DNA of 64,000 nucleotides from Gnetum montanum. Taxonomy: Eukaryota > Streptophyta > Gnetopsida > Gnetales > Gnetaceae. Location: the NCBI GenBank assembly GCA_015680685.1, contig MNCI01004501.1, positions 906,843-970,842 on the forward strand. The letters run 5' to 3'. Positions 1 to 12,200 of this stretch are shown here, piece after piece. The number at the start of each line of letters is the position of its first letter. The first letter of the stretch is position 1. The notes beneath the pieces are model-generated. The model did no database searches. It saw nothing but the letters and a program-made list of their open reading frames with translations, and was not told the origin of the DNA. The translations under genes and the position numbers were made by a program.

Positions 1-1
1 A

Positions 2-202
2 GAAGTTGTGGCGCCGGGCAAAGAAGAAGAAGGAGGAGGAGATGCTGATGATGCTGATAATAAACGTAAACATAAACATGGCATGCCCTATCTTCTCTAT
101 TTGCAGGGTGGTCCGGGTTTTGAGAGCCCCCGTCCCGAGGAAGGCTCTGGCTGGATCATGAAGGCATGCCAAGATGGCTACCGTGTTATACTTCTCGATC
201 AG
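2..202 (+). CDS. Proline iminopeptidase exon A (5' partial)
   Basis: This exon carries 67 codons in frame from base 2 and ends in LLDQ. It contains PYLLYLQGGPGF, the oxyanion-hole loop of S33 peptidases. Before this loop is an odd low-complexity stretch, acidic then basic (EEEGGGDADDADNKRKHKHG), encoded by GAA/GAT-rich DNA where relatives have only a few residues. The exon ends AG followed by gcaagg, so the intron uses a GC donor. Its 5' boundary is outside the window. Confidence 0.9.
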
Positions 203-3200
203 GCAAGGCAACCACACTCACACCTTACTCTTACGCTTTCTTATTTACGTACGATGCGAAATCTTGTGGTGACATGATTATGCTTTTTGTTGCTTTTTCT
301 CAGCGCGGAACAGGCCTTTCAACTCCTTTGACAGTATCTTCGTTGGCTCAGTTTGCATCCGTGGAGGAGCAGGCCGATTTTCTGCAGCATTTTAGGGCCG
401 ACAACATCGTCAACGATGCAGAGTTCATCAGAGTTCGGATAGTGCCCAACCAGGAACCCTGGACAGTTTTGGGACAGGTAAGATTGTTGTCGACTTCCTA
501 GCCACACTGCAACAATTACTTTGACGAATCAGCAACTTCAATTGTTCACTAGTTTTAAAAACATGCAAGAATTTTCTCGGCAAATCGTTAAACTTTGCTG
601 GCTTTTATACAAGAGAAATCTGCATGCTTTATCGAAACGATGCAAGTCATGCAAGCATATTTGTAGCTTTAAAATATATATCAACAATTTAGTGTTTTTA
701 ATTAATAGTTTCGTTTGTTTGTTAGTTCTTTGTGCATGATCCTTGGAATTCCGGAATTTATCATCTTAACGCACTCTTCTAAGAAGAATCTAAAATGTGC
801 ATTTTCTTCTTTTGTTGATTCCGATATGCTTAGAAACTCTTCAAAATGCATTTCTGTTTCCTTTTCCTTATTCCATTTCCACTTTTTGGTGGAAGTATGA
901 CAAGGTGCCTTTCCTTCCTTTTCCTATCAGTATAAACTTACCCTCTTTGAAGGTCCATGTTCTTCAAAGTTGTTAGACACTTCTGCTTTTAGGGTAGAAC
1001 TACATATCGTACCTATCATCATTAAAATAGCATTATATTAGTTGAAGCTATTAGAAAGCAATAATGAAACCTACAGACTGCTGTTAAGACCTTGGTGCTG
1101 TAGAAGTGTTCGGGAATGGTTGGTAATTATAGCATTATTTTAGTTTACAATTATTAGAAATCAAAAATGAAACCTACAAGGTGTTATTAATACCTTCGCA
1201 CTGCAAAATGGTTAGAAATTTGTGAGTAATTTCACATGTTCAGTGAAGGACACTTATATCCATATTTTTAAAAAATTACACAACTTTCACAAAACTCATT
1301 GGTAGAATTCAAATGTAAAATTACTTGAAACCAATTACCCATTCTTTATTGTGGAAACTTATTCCAAGTACAATAAGGAATGCTTGGATTCAATATCATC
1401 TCATATGACAATAACAATCTTTAGGATCTAGGATAGTATGTCCTCTATTTACATTTGATGGCCTTAATAAAGAGCATGTAATTTCTTGGTGTCATTTTTT
1501 GTATTGTGTACAGTCAATTTTATTTTAATTTTATGTTTAATATTTCTTTGATTTTTTTTTTGAGAAAGTATTCGGGATTCTATTACGGAAAAGATCGAAA
1601 ATATGTTACAGGAGATTACAACAGGGGTCACCAGCGGTGGCCCCTCCGAGGGGAAAGATCCCCCGACCGCTCACGGCAACTCGCCCCGTCCGTCCGGCCC
1701 GCGGCCGAGAGTTGCGAAAGGACATCGAAAAAACACCAATCCCAAAAGGGGGGATATTGGGGGGGGGGGGTGCCCCGCCCACCCTGAAGGACAACCCGAA
1801 GAACAAAAATTTGGGGGGGGGGGACGGCGCCCCCCCCGGCTGAAGGCCGAAGACTCCACACCCCCTTAGGGGTTTGTAGGGAGCTGTCTTCAGGCACAGT
1901 CGGGGCGAATCAGCTCATGCAGGAGATCCAGAGTATTTCGGTGCTCTTCCGTGTCCATGAAACTAGCCGCCTGCTGGAGACCCTGCATGGTCGCCTGCCT
2001 TCTGTTTCTGTCGTCATTGGAGGTGCCCGCGTCGGGGTGGCAGTGTGCCGAGGTTCGGCGGATGTGTCTACGAAGATTGCCCCAAGAACTCTCGCTGCTG
2101 ATACCTAACATGAGGTATGGGCACCGCCCCCCGCAGCCACTGTCTGGCGTTATGCTCGTGGGCGCGGTCCAGCTGCCGCTGTCTCTGCTCTTCCTCCTCC
2201 CTAAGCCGGGCCTACTCCTCCTATTCTGCCTGCCGCCGCTGTCTCCGGGACTCAGCCTCCTGCGCAAGCTCCTCCCGCACCTGGGCTCTGATTTCGTCGA
2301 TGAGCCGAGCCCTGGCCGCGTCTGCCATGATGTCCTGCTGCCTAGCCCGCTCTTGTTCCCTGGCCCAGAATTGGGCCTCTAACTCGTTGCGGGCCTGGGT
2401 GAGGGCCTCCGCCCACTTCGCCTCCCACTCCCTCCTTTCCGCCTCCTGGCCTCCGCCACCACCTTTTGCCGTTGCTCCTCATTCCAGGCGGAGGTTGTGG
2501 GGGGGTTAGAGGTCTCTGGGGGGGCGAAGGTCGTCCAGGCCTGCCGTGCGGGGGGGTGCCGCTCCCTCGGGGCCCTACGACCCCGCGTGACGTTAGCACC
2601 CCAAGGGTTGGAACCCTCCGCCCCCCGGGGACCTGGGGGGCAGCTCCCCCGAGGGGGGGCAGAGGGGGAGGGTTGCTGCCCCCCCTCCGCCCCCTGCCAC
2701 AGAGCTAGAATCACGCCCGAGTGCTTACCCCGACGTTTGAGGCGGAGGGCCTCCTTAAAATAGAGAGGGAGGTTGACTTGGCCACCTGTTTTGAGGCAAC
2801 AAAGGAAGGTGAAGTGCAAGCCCTGCAACTTGGACCCGTTGCCGGACTAGACAAAGAACCTGTCCACCAGGTCCACCCCGCGCGCCCAAAGGCGGGGGAG
2901 GGTAGATCTAGGCACCTGTCGACTTTTTGTCCTGGGGATAGGCCCGTTGAAGAATAGCTCTGCGTCCTGGAGGCCGTGGGTTGAAGGTAAGATGGTTTCC
3001 CCAGCGATGGGGGCCCCCAGACAGCTGGCAATCGCTGCCTCCGTGACCCAGATTTCCCGCCCCCTGAAGAAGGTACGGTTGTTGACCCAGTTGGAAAAGA
3101 AAGCATCATCTGCCAAATCTGGGTCCCCCACCAGTCGCTGCAGAGGAACATCCCACCCACATTGAACCACCAACTGCCAGAGCTCCTCGAATTCCTGAAA

Positions 3201-6200
3201 TGCGGCGCAGTCTAGCTCGTACGTGGGCGTTTTCCCCATGGCGCTTTCAATTTCTTTCCACGCGAGAGACGCTTGCCAGACTAGCCGCTGCAGAGGGGGG
3301 CGCCGCTGCTGCCGAAAAATAAAATTATTTCGGGCTTTCCACACAGTCCAAAGAAGTAGGGAGGCCCATGAATCGCCTGTCAGACGCCTCGGGGGGGGGG
3401 GGGCACTGCCGCCGCGCGCCACGCGTCGCGCGTGCGGGGGCAATCGCGGGCGAAGTGGGTGACAGTTTCTGCCGCACCCCCGCATGTTGGACACGTGTCC
3501 GTATCGAGCACCCCGCGTCGCCTTAATAAAGTTTTGACCGGCAGCGCGTCGTGCTGCAGCAGCCAAATAAAGAATTTGATTTTTTCCAGCAGCCTTCCTC
3601 TCCAAATTTGCCGCCACGTGTCGCAACGCGGGTATTTTTCCGCCATGATGGCTCGGGGCTCGAGATGTGCCTAGCCCGAGGCCTGCATGTCGCGTGCGTG
3701 TCTGGCCACCACTTGCCAAGACTTGGAGTCCCGCGTCATTGCCTCCCAGCGGACATACTTATTGCGAATGATATCAATCCATGGGCCTGGGTCCCGATGC
3801 GGCCGCGCGAGCCAGAGAACGAGCCGTTGCCGCCCCAGCATTAACTCGTCTTCGAATGTCGTGATGCCCAGACCGCCCGCGCCGCGTGGGCGCGCCACTT
3901 GTTCCCAACGGACCAAGTGCAGCGTGCTCCCCCCTCAGCCCCCCCCAGACGAAGTGCCGAACCAATGCATTGACGGCATTGATGACAGTACCAGGGGGGG
4001 CGGCCACAGCCGCCACGAAACACGCGGTGGCCATGAGGATCCCAGCGGCCACCAGCAGACGCCCCATGCGGCTCAGGAATCTGTTAGCCCAGTGGCTGGC
4101 CCTGCGTTCCATCTTTTCCAGCAGGTGGCCCCACGTCGTGGACCTCCCCCACCGGAAAAGGGAGATGCCCAGGTATGTATCGCTGGGAGTCCTTGGTTGA
4201 ATGTCCAGGGTTTGCGTCACCCTCGTTTGGATATGCTCATCCACGTTTACGAAATAGACCGCGGACTTAGCTCTATTGACTTCCAACCCTAGCTCCGCGG
4301 CCAGCCGATCCAACGCCAAATTAATGCAACGGGCTTGTGGGACCGCCGCCCTGCTAAGCAGCATTGTGTCATCTGCATAATGCTCCGCCCGACACGTCAC
4401 CCCCGCAATGTTCAGCCCATCAACCCCGGAGGTACTGTAGTAATGTTGCATCAGGTCCATGGCAATAATGAAGAGGAGGGGGGAGAGTGGGTCCCCTTGC
4501 CTCAGCCCCCTCCCAGGGGATGCGAAGCCCCACAACCTCCCCCCCACATCAAAGGAGAAACCCGCCGAGGATTGCAAGTGAATGCACAACCGGGTGAACT
4601 GCGGGTCAAAGCCTTTTTGTTGCATGATGGTCTGCAGAGCCTCCCAACTTAGGGTGTCGTAAGCTTTCGTGATGTCCAGCTTGAGGCAGAGGCCAGGGAA
4701 GCCCGAGGTCCCGAGCGAATGGACCACCTCCTGCATGAGGAGGATCTGGTCCTGGATGACCCGTCCCTGCACGAAGCCTGCTTGGTTCTTTCCCACCAGC
4801 CTGGGCATGAGCGGCGACAGCCTATGCACCAACAACTTTGAGAAGATTCGGAGGATCACGTTGCACACTCCGATAGGGCGAAACTGCTCAGGTCGTTGTG
4901 CGTCAACCTGTTTTGGGATGCACACAATTCGTGAGCAGTTTATCTCCCTTCGGACCTGTCTCCTGGCCAGCATGAGGTTCAGTGCATCCAGCAAATTGGG
5001 CCCCACGATATCTAGGAAAGTTTTGAAAAACTCGAGGGTCCACCCGTCAGGTCCAGGCGCTTTCCCTCTTGGCATGCTTTGGATCGTGGTCGTGAGTTCC
5101 TGCCAAGAGAAAGGGGCCAGTAGCTGAGCATTATCCTGCGTGCACAACACTTGTGGAACTGGGATCGAGACCGGCCTAGTTGGGCGTTTGGCCCAAATCC
5201 CTCCCTAGTATTGTGCCAGCATCTGTGCCATGCGTTGTGGGTCATCAACGATGTCTCTGTCTTGGTTTCGGAGACTTCTAGGCATGCCGCCCCCCCGCGA
5301 CTTGGCCATGGCAAAGAAGAATCTGGTCTGCCGGTCGCCGTCCCGAATCCAGCGCACCCGGGAGTGCTGCCGCCAGTAGGTTTCCTCCTCCTGATCCAGG
5401 GCCTGCAGCTGCCGCAGCGCATGCTGCTCCTCTGCATGGAGATCCTCCCCCGCCTCCTGCCGGGCTTGTATCCAACCGAGCTTGTCCCGAAGCTCACACT
5501 GACCAGTTCGGAAGGAAAACTTGTCAGCCACTGGCAGTCCCTTGATAGCCCATTTCAGCCGGAGTAACACTTCCCGTAGGAAGTTCCGAGGGTCCTCCCA
5601 GCCGGGCTGATAGTCCGTTCAGATCTCCTCCACCAGCGGCTTCAACCATGGCTTGGCTAACCATGAAGCCTCGAAACGAAAGGGGCGTGGGGTGCCGGGC
5701 TTGTCCGGTCTGATGGTAACGGTCAGCGAGCGGTGATCAGAGGCCACCCTTTCATGCCCCGTCACCCGCACTGAGGAACAGAGCATCATGTCCATGCTGT
5801 TGCAAACCCGATCAATACGGGTGAGGACCCGATCCGGGCCCTTCCGTCGGTTACTCCAGGTGAATCGGCAGTTCTCAATGGGCAGGTCGACCAAGGAGAA
5901 AGTCGATAGGAAACACTGGAACTCAGCTGCTCCGGGTGGCGGGGGGGCAGCTCCCCCAGATTTCTTTGATTTCTTAAAATATTCTCTTGACTTGTATAAT
6001 TCTCTTTAACAGATCAATTTTTGTTTTCTGTTTGTTTATTTTATAATATTCTGCCTTGAAAATTTGACCTAGCAATGTTACCTAAGAAATCTGCCATAGC
6101 GTGCTACATTTTTAGCACTTGTAGTCACAATTATATAGTTTTATGATTTTTTTTTCAATTCTGTTATAGACTGTAATGTAAAGGATCACAAGTTATTGGT

Positions 6201-9200
6201 AAAGTTTTTTAATTTTATGTATTTCTTTTGATTAAGTGAACCACAAAACCGGATAGTCCTTAGGTATGTCTTCAGCAAGGATTAAACTTGTGCTCTTACA
6301 ACCAACTAATCCTCACCCATTTGACTAGTTCTTCAAATTATTGTATTTGACTTAGAAAATTAATGTATTGAAAATTTGAAATAGTATTTTGAATATTTGA
6401 AGTTGAATGTTTCCTTATGAACAAGCTTTCAAACATGATACAACAAAATACTTGGTTTTTTTAATTAGTTGGTTTGATCATGCCAATTGGCTATCACAAA
6501 TGATTCAAGTGAGTTAGGATTATGATTTAGAAAAGAAATTATATCAAGAGACTAAGTCTTCGTAGTGTTACATGAAAGAGAGCAACATTCTCTGCTTTCC
6601 TGATGATGGTACCAAACATATTTCTAGTGTTACATGAAAGAGAGCAACATTCTCTGCTATCCTGATGATGGTACCAAACATATTTGTAGTGTTACATGAA
6701 AGAGAGCAACATTCTCTGCTTTCCTGATGATGGTACCAAACATATTTGTAGTGTTACATGAAAGAGAGCAACATTCTCTCCATTTCTATAAGAATGTGCA
6801 TCAGTATAGAGTATGGCAGCATGCAATTGCCTAAAGTGCTCTTGCTATTGTTTTTTTGATTCACCTAAATCTGAATTGAAAAGCCATAAATAATAATAAG
6901 CTTTTGTTTTTTTTTGTAGAACAGAACAACATGAGGTATTGTATGACCCCTAATAACCACCCTAATAAGGATATGTCTCATTATATTGATGGGTTGATTA
7001 CAGGGCCTACGTACTGGTTTTCCTCATTAGTCATAACAAGTTGATGAGATGATTATACTAATGATTTGCTTTGATGGGACACAAATAGAAGCAACATAAT
7101 GAGCAACAACAATGAGAATTGATGAAGCTAAAATGATACAACTCATACTAGAAAGAAATCTTGTTATCCAATTATTCACCCTGCAACCTAATAGTTGAAT
7201 AAAGTTCCTCCATGTGTTAATCCTCTTCCAATTGAATAATGGAATGCCCCAATATGCGTCATTCCTTCCCCCCTCTCCAATTTGCAAAATATTAATAATA
7301 GTTCTTCCTAGATTCGGCTGGACATTAAAAAAGGGTGTCCTAGATTTAGCCCAATTCACTGCCAAGCCAAGTTTGTCCTTAACTATGATCTAGTTTAGAA
7401 GCCACAAATGCAGTATTAGTTTGAGTGAAGTTTTGGAGGATGAGTAGAGGGAGTGTGACGTGTAGAGGGAGTGTGACGTGTAGAGGGAGTGTGTTGGGCT
7501 GAGGTTCTGTGCTAGGTGGAGATGCTACTAGTGTGGATGGGCATGGTATTGGAGGTGTGCTTTGTGGACAGCTTGGTTTTGGTGGCTTGGGTGGGGATAG
7601 TAGAATGGGGTCGTTGGCGTAGGATGTGTTGTCGTTAGGGGTGGACTCTTGGGGAGGAGCAAAGCAAAAGCTGGTTGGGCTTGAGACCCAGGGGGATGTA
7701 GCTGAAGGGGCCAAGGGTTCCTATGTTGCTGCAGCCAAATGTGCTATTCTAGGATCTGTGCTTGAGTGGATTTTTCTGGACAAATGAAGTGGTCCTGTTG
7801 CTGGGCAATGGAAGCTAGGTATAGGTGGTGTGCATGAGGTCTCCCATCAAGGTTTTGGTCTACACCTGAAAATTCATGTGCCTGTACTCGAAGTGGTGCA
7901 GGTGATGAGGTGCAGTCTCATTGGCCGTTTCTTCTCCGTGGGCATTAGACCTAGCTTGGAACTTGTCTGGCATTGGGTTACTTCAACTTGGAAGATGAGG
8001 GGAGTGGAGGTTTACCTACTCTCTGGGGATTTATTTTTGTTTGTTTATCCTTACTTGGATGCTAGGGATTGGGTCTTGTTGGGGGGACTGTGGTTCTTCG
8101 GGGCTCAAGGATTAGCTTTAACATCGTGGTGGGCAAGGGTGCATTGTTTGACCTATTCTCGCATGCTCTGGTTTGGGTTCGGATTTTGGGTGTGCTGTGA
8201 GAGTTTTGGAGGTTGGAGTTTCTGCGTGCTCTTGTTGGTTTTTTCGGTGAATTTATCGCATTTGATAAATTTACCATGTCTATGGAGAGGATGAATTATG
8301 TTCATTTTTGTGTTCAGCAACCTCTTTCATTGGAGGAGCTTGTCACAGAAATTAAACTTGAGCTTCCTGAGGGGGAGAAGTTGCTTACTGTGCACTATGA
8401 AAATCAGAACATGTAGCCTTCCCCGAAGAGGAACTCTGCTTAGAGTTGCGTAGTTTGTGGCAAGGTGAACCACAACACTGCGGATTGTTGAGTTAAATGA
8501 AAAGGTTGTAGTCCGGTGAAGCAGACAGATAGAACTTGATAGGGAGGGTTTGGTAATGTTGGACAAGCACAGAAGCAAACTAATCCAATAACCCTGATGC
8601 CTTTCATTGCACCGTGTTCTCTTTCTGTTCTATAGTGGTCTCTTGAATAGAGTGGGATTGTGGCTCCCCTGAATTGTTTCTCCTCATTGGAAACCTTGAA
8701 TGAGATGGAGGATATGCTGTTGCTAGTGGGGGAGGGGTCTTCACCTTTTTGTGCACTACCTCTAATTGATTGGATCTCTGCCAAGAGGGGATCTTTCAAG
8801 CCCCCCTTGGAACCTATTGTGTTGGTGACACAACAAGAGTAGACTGTGGGTTTTGAAGTGTTGGCTAGTCCTAGGAAAATGGGCACCCTCCTACTTTGGA
8901 GTTGATGATCAAGAAAACCCAGTAGGAGATTGATTTGTGAACCCAGATGACCTTGAAAGGGGTTTATAAGAAACAATTCACCAATAAACCACAAACATCA
9001 TTTCCTAGAATTGTAGGGGACAAGGTACCCCCTACAAAAGAAGTACCTTTAGGGACTTAGTTCACTAGTGTAAAGTGTATATTGTATGCCTGTAGGAGAC
9101 CAAATTGGCAGGGGCACGAAAAAAAGTTTTGGAATGGTCTGGGTGGCAGACAATGTTTGTGGATTCTATTGGGAAGTTTGGTGGATTAGCCATTCTTTCC

Positions 9201-12200
9201 CAAGTTACTATGCAGTTGCTTGAATCTTCAAGATAGGGTATTTTAGTTTTCCTAGTTGACCAAAATCTTTGGGTGACTAACTTATATGGACCACAAGATC
9301 CTGAAGCGTGCTTGATGGAACTAGATAGACTTGTTGTGAAGATCCTGAATAAGTCAACCTGGATGATCATTGGTGACTTCAACCAGAGGATGTTTCCCTT
9401 GGAGAAGACTAGTAGGAAGCGTCTGAATACCTCAAAATGGTGGACTTGCAACTCACGGGTTGTTAATTTACCTAGAGAAATAGAAGGAAAGGTAAGGATT
9501 GTGTCATGTCTCAAATTGATAGGGTGTGGGTTAGCTTTACTCTACTGTTGAAGCAGGAGATACGTGTGCAGGGGTTAGAAAGAAGGGCTCTTTTTGCAAG
9601 ATTGGTTCTTTGGGGCCATGGTCGTTTAGATTGGAAAGAGCGTGGTTGATCAAACTGTGGCTAGTTGATTTGGTTTATGACGTTTGGAGAGGATATTCGA
9701 ACCATTTGGATCCTAGAGAGTTTCTGAAATAGGGGCTGTCCACTTTGAAGCAATGAATCAAGGACAAACAAAAAGGTGAGAAATATGCATTTAAGGAATA
9801 AAGAGAAGAGCTGTCAGTAAAGTTGCAAGGGATTTTGGAGCTCCAAGAACAAGGATAGTTTTTGGAATAGGAGGAGCATGAGGTCCTTCTAGAGTTGTAG
9901 TAGCTATTGGCAAAAGGGGGACAATACTAGTAGGAATGCAGTCGTACGAGATGGTTACAAGATGGGGATTGTAATACAAGATTTTTCTTTGTAGCTGCTA
10001 AGGTGAAAGTGGTAGCTAAAAAGATCCATGGCTTTAAGCAAGGGGATCAGATGGTTATTGATCATCATGCTGTGACTGCCATCCTGCAGGATTATTGGGC
10101 TAAAGTTTTGGTGAGGGGAGATGTATCCCCTATCTCTGTCCACATTAACAAGGCGGTGTTTCGACATAATTGGGGTGTGTAACAAGGATGGGTGGCCGAT
10201 GGAGTTCTTCAAAATGTGTTTCGACATAATTGGGGATAACTTGTTAGATGCCTTTAATTTGATGTTACAATGGGGACAAGTGAGGCATGAAGTTAATTGC
10301 TCTAGGATTGTTCTAATTTTGAAAGTTGATAACCCCACGAAGCTAGCACATTTTCGCCTGATTGGGGTGTGTAACACCCTTCTCTGCATGTTTACCAAGA
10401 TTTTGGTTGCCAGGTTGCAACCTCTGATGCCAGTTCTCGTTGTATCTCAACAAACGGGTTTCTTTAAAGGTAGATCTATACGGGACCAAATCTTGTTATT
10501 TCAAGAAATTATGCATTCGTTGAAGCAAGAGAATTTCCTAGATTAGAAGGAGTTTGGGATCTCAAGGTGGGGAAGTTACTTGTATTGTTGAACATTATGT
10601 GGATGATACCATTGTATTCACTTGGGGGGCTGTCCCTCAAGCATATGTAATTATGCGGGCTTTGAATAGGATGTCTCAGGAAACTGGTTTGATGGTTAAT
10701 TGGGGGAAGTTCGCAATTCATTTTGTTTGCATGGCTACTCAGGTAAGAAGTATTATTTGTCATAACCTTGGTATTCTATAGGGCACAACCCAAGATACAT
10801 ATTTGGGAATTCCCATTTTTAATTGGCATAGGAAAGAAACCTAGACTTGGTTCATCCAAAAACTTCAAATGAGAATCCAGCATTGGACCAATTGCTTCCT
10901 TACAAAGAAAGGATGAATTCTTTTGGTGACATATGTTTTATCTGGCATTACCAGGTATACTGCCTCTGTGGCTATACCTCTACAAGGGGTGATTGAGAGG
11001 ATGGATCAAATCCTCTGCAACTTACTTTGGTCAGGTGGCAAGGGAGGACACCATATGCACCTTGTTTCATGGGAAGAAGTGGTGTGTACAACACGTGTGG
11101 GTGGCCTTGGCATTGTCAGATTTCATGACATGGTTTTAATGGGCTATCAACATCTCATTAATCAGCTTTTAAATGTTGAGTTTGGTAGACCTTGGGTTAT
11201 AATTATGCGACACAAGTATACTCTTTGGGAGGTGGGCCCTTGAGACTCTTGGATATGGTGTGGTATTTGTACCATTGTTTAGACGTTGTAGCAATTAGGT
11301 TTATTGGGGGCCCCACCACATCAATTATTGCTCACCCATTTTCCAACTATCCTTGGTTGGCATTAGATTTGGCAGGGCTGCTTGCTAGAAAAAATCAAAT
11401 GTTTTTTTATGGCTGGTGATGCAGGGAGCCTTACTGGTTTGTGCGTTGCTTTAGGAGCAGGGTTTGTAGGTCCCTACCACTTGCTCGATTCGTAATGTGC
11501 TAGAGGAGATGATTGATCATTTCATTTATTGATGCTCCATGATGCATGATGTGTGGACAATTGTTGTCACGGGGTAGCACCTACACGATGATTCTTTGGT
11601 CGGTGCTATTCTCTGGGCTATGTGGAAGGCCTGAAATGCTCTCGTTTTCCGAAATGTGCCACTTACGGTTTCAGCTTGTATTGTTCAAAAGGCCTTGTGG
11701 TTTTGGTAGGAGGTTATGGCCACCATGCATTAGATGCCCACCTTTGAACTGGATTGCTAGAAGTTTTGGAATAATCAGTAGCTGTGGGCGCTAGTGCAGA
11801 TGTTCTTCCTTAGCTTGTGGGAGACCATGAGCTTTTTGATGCATCTTTCTTTTCATGCTGGTGGGGAAATGCCACTACCTTTTGAGGGTGCGCATTAGGC
11901 TGATTAGGCAAGACATTGCAGAATGTCTTGGGATAATACTTGGGGGAGAAATGGTCCTTCCAATAGGACATGGGTTATAAGATGCTAAAGGCTTTTTCTA
12001 GGGTGTGGTGCTAAAAATTGCAAGCTGCTACGTCCCAAAATCCACCTTGTCAGATTTATCGCAAGACACAGTTGAACTTGTTGAGCGCTATTTTGTCCAA
12101 TCTGGGAACGCTTAGAAGCTCCAAGGTTCTCACTTCTCTTTTATGCAATGTTTGTAGATGGGTTGTCTAGTTAATTTATCAAAGTTTTTCTTGGCCATTC

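Larger units (their letters stand above)
1555..5959 (-). mobile_element. E1: GC-rich, 5'-truncated LINE with 13-bp TSD
   Basis: The element reads on the minus strand, 5' to 3' from 5959 to 1555, ending in TTTCTCAAAAAAAA. It is flanked by the perfect 13-bp repeat ATTTCTTTGATTT at 1542-1554 and 5960-5972, the mark of target-primed reverse transcription. It starts inside the EN domain at the PPG-x-x-x-F motif, so it is 5'-truncated. It is far richer in G and C than the surrounding intron and than the other LINE copies, and has comparatively few stops, so it is probably the youngest copy here. Domain order is EN end, RT, zf-RVT, transposon-protein-like domain, coiled coil, J-like segment. Confidence 0.9.

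Noticed and set aside
1603-2763. Many overlapping Pro/Gly/Arg-rich frames
   Set aside because: Shadows caused by the GC-rich 3' UTR and C-terminal coding region of E1.
7379-7714. 111-codon Pro/Ser-rich minus-strand frame
   Set aside because: Antisense of the E3 ORF1 leader; low complexity produced by the GT-rich + strand and the 18-bp repeats.
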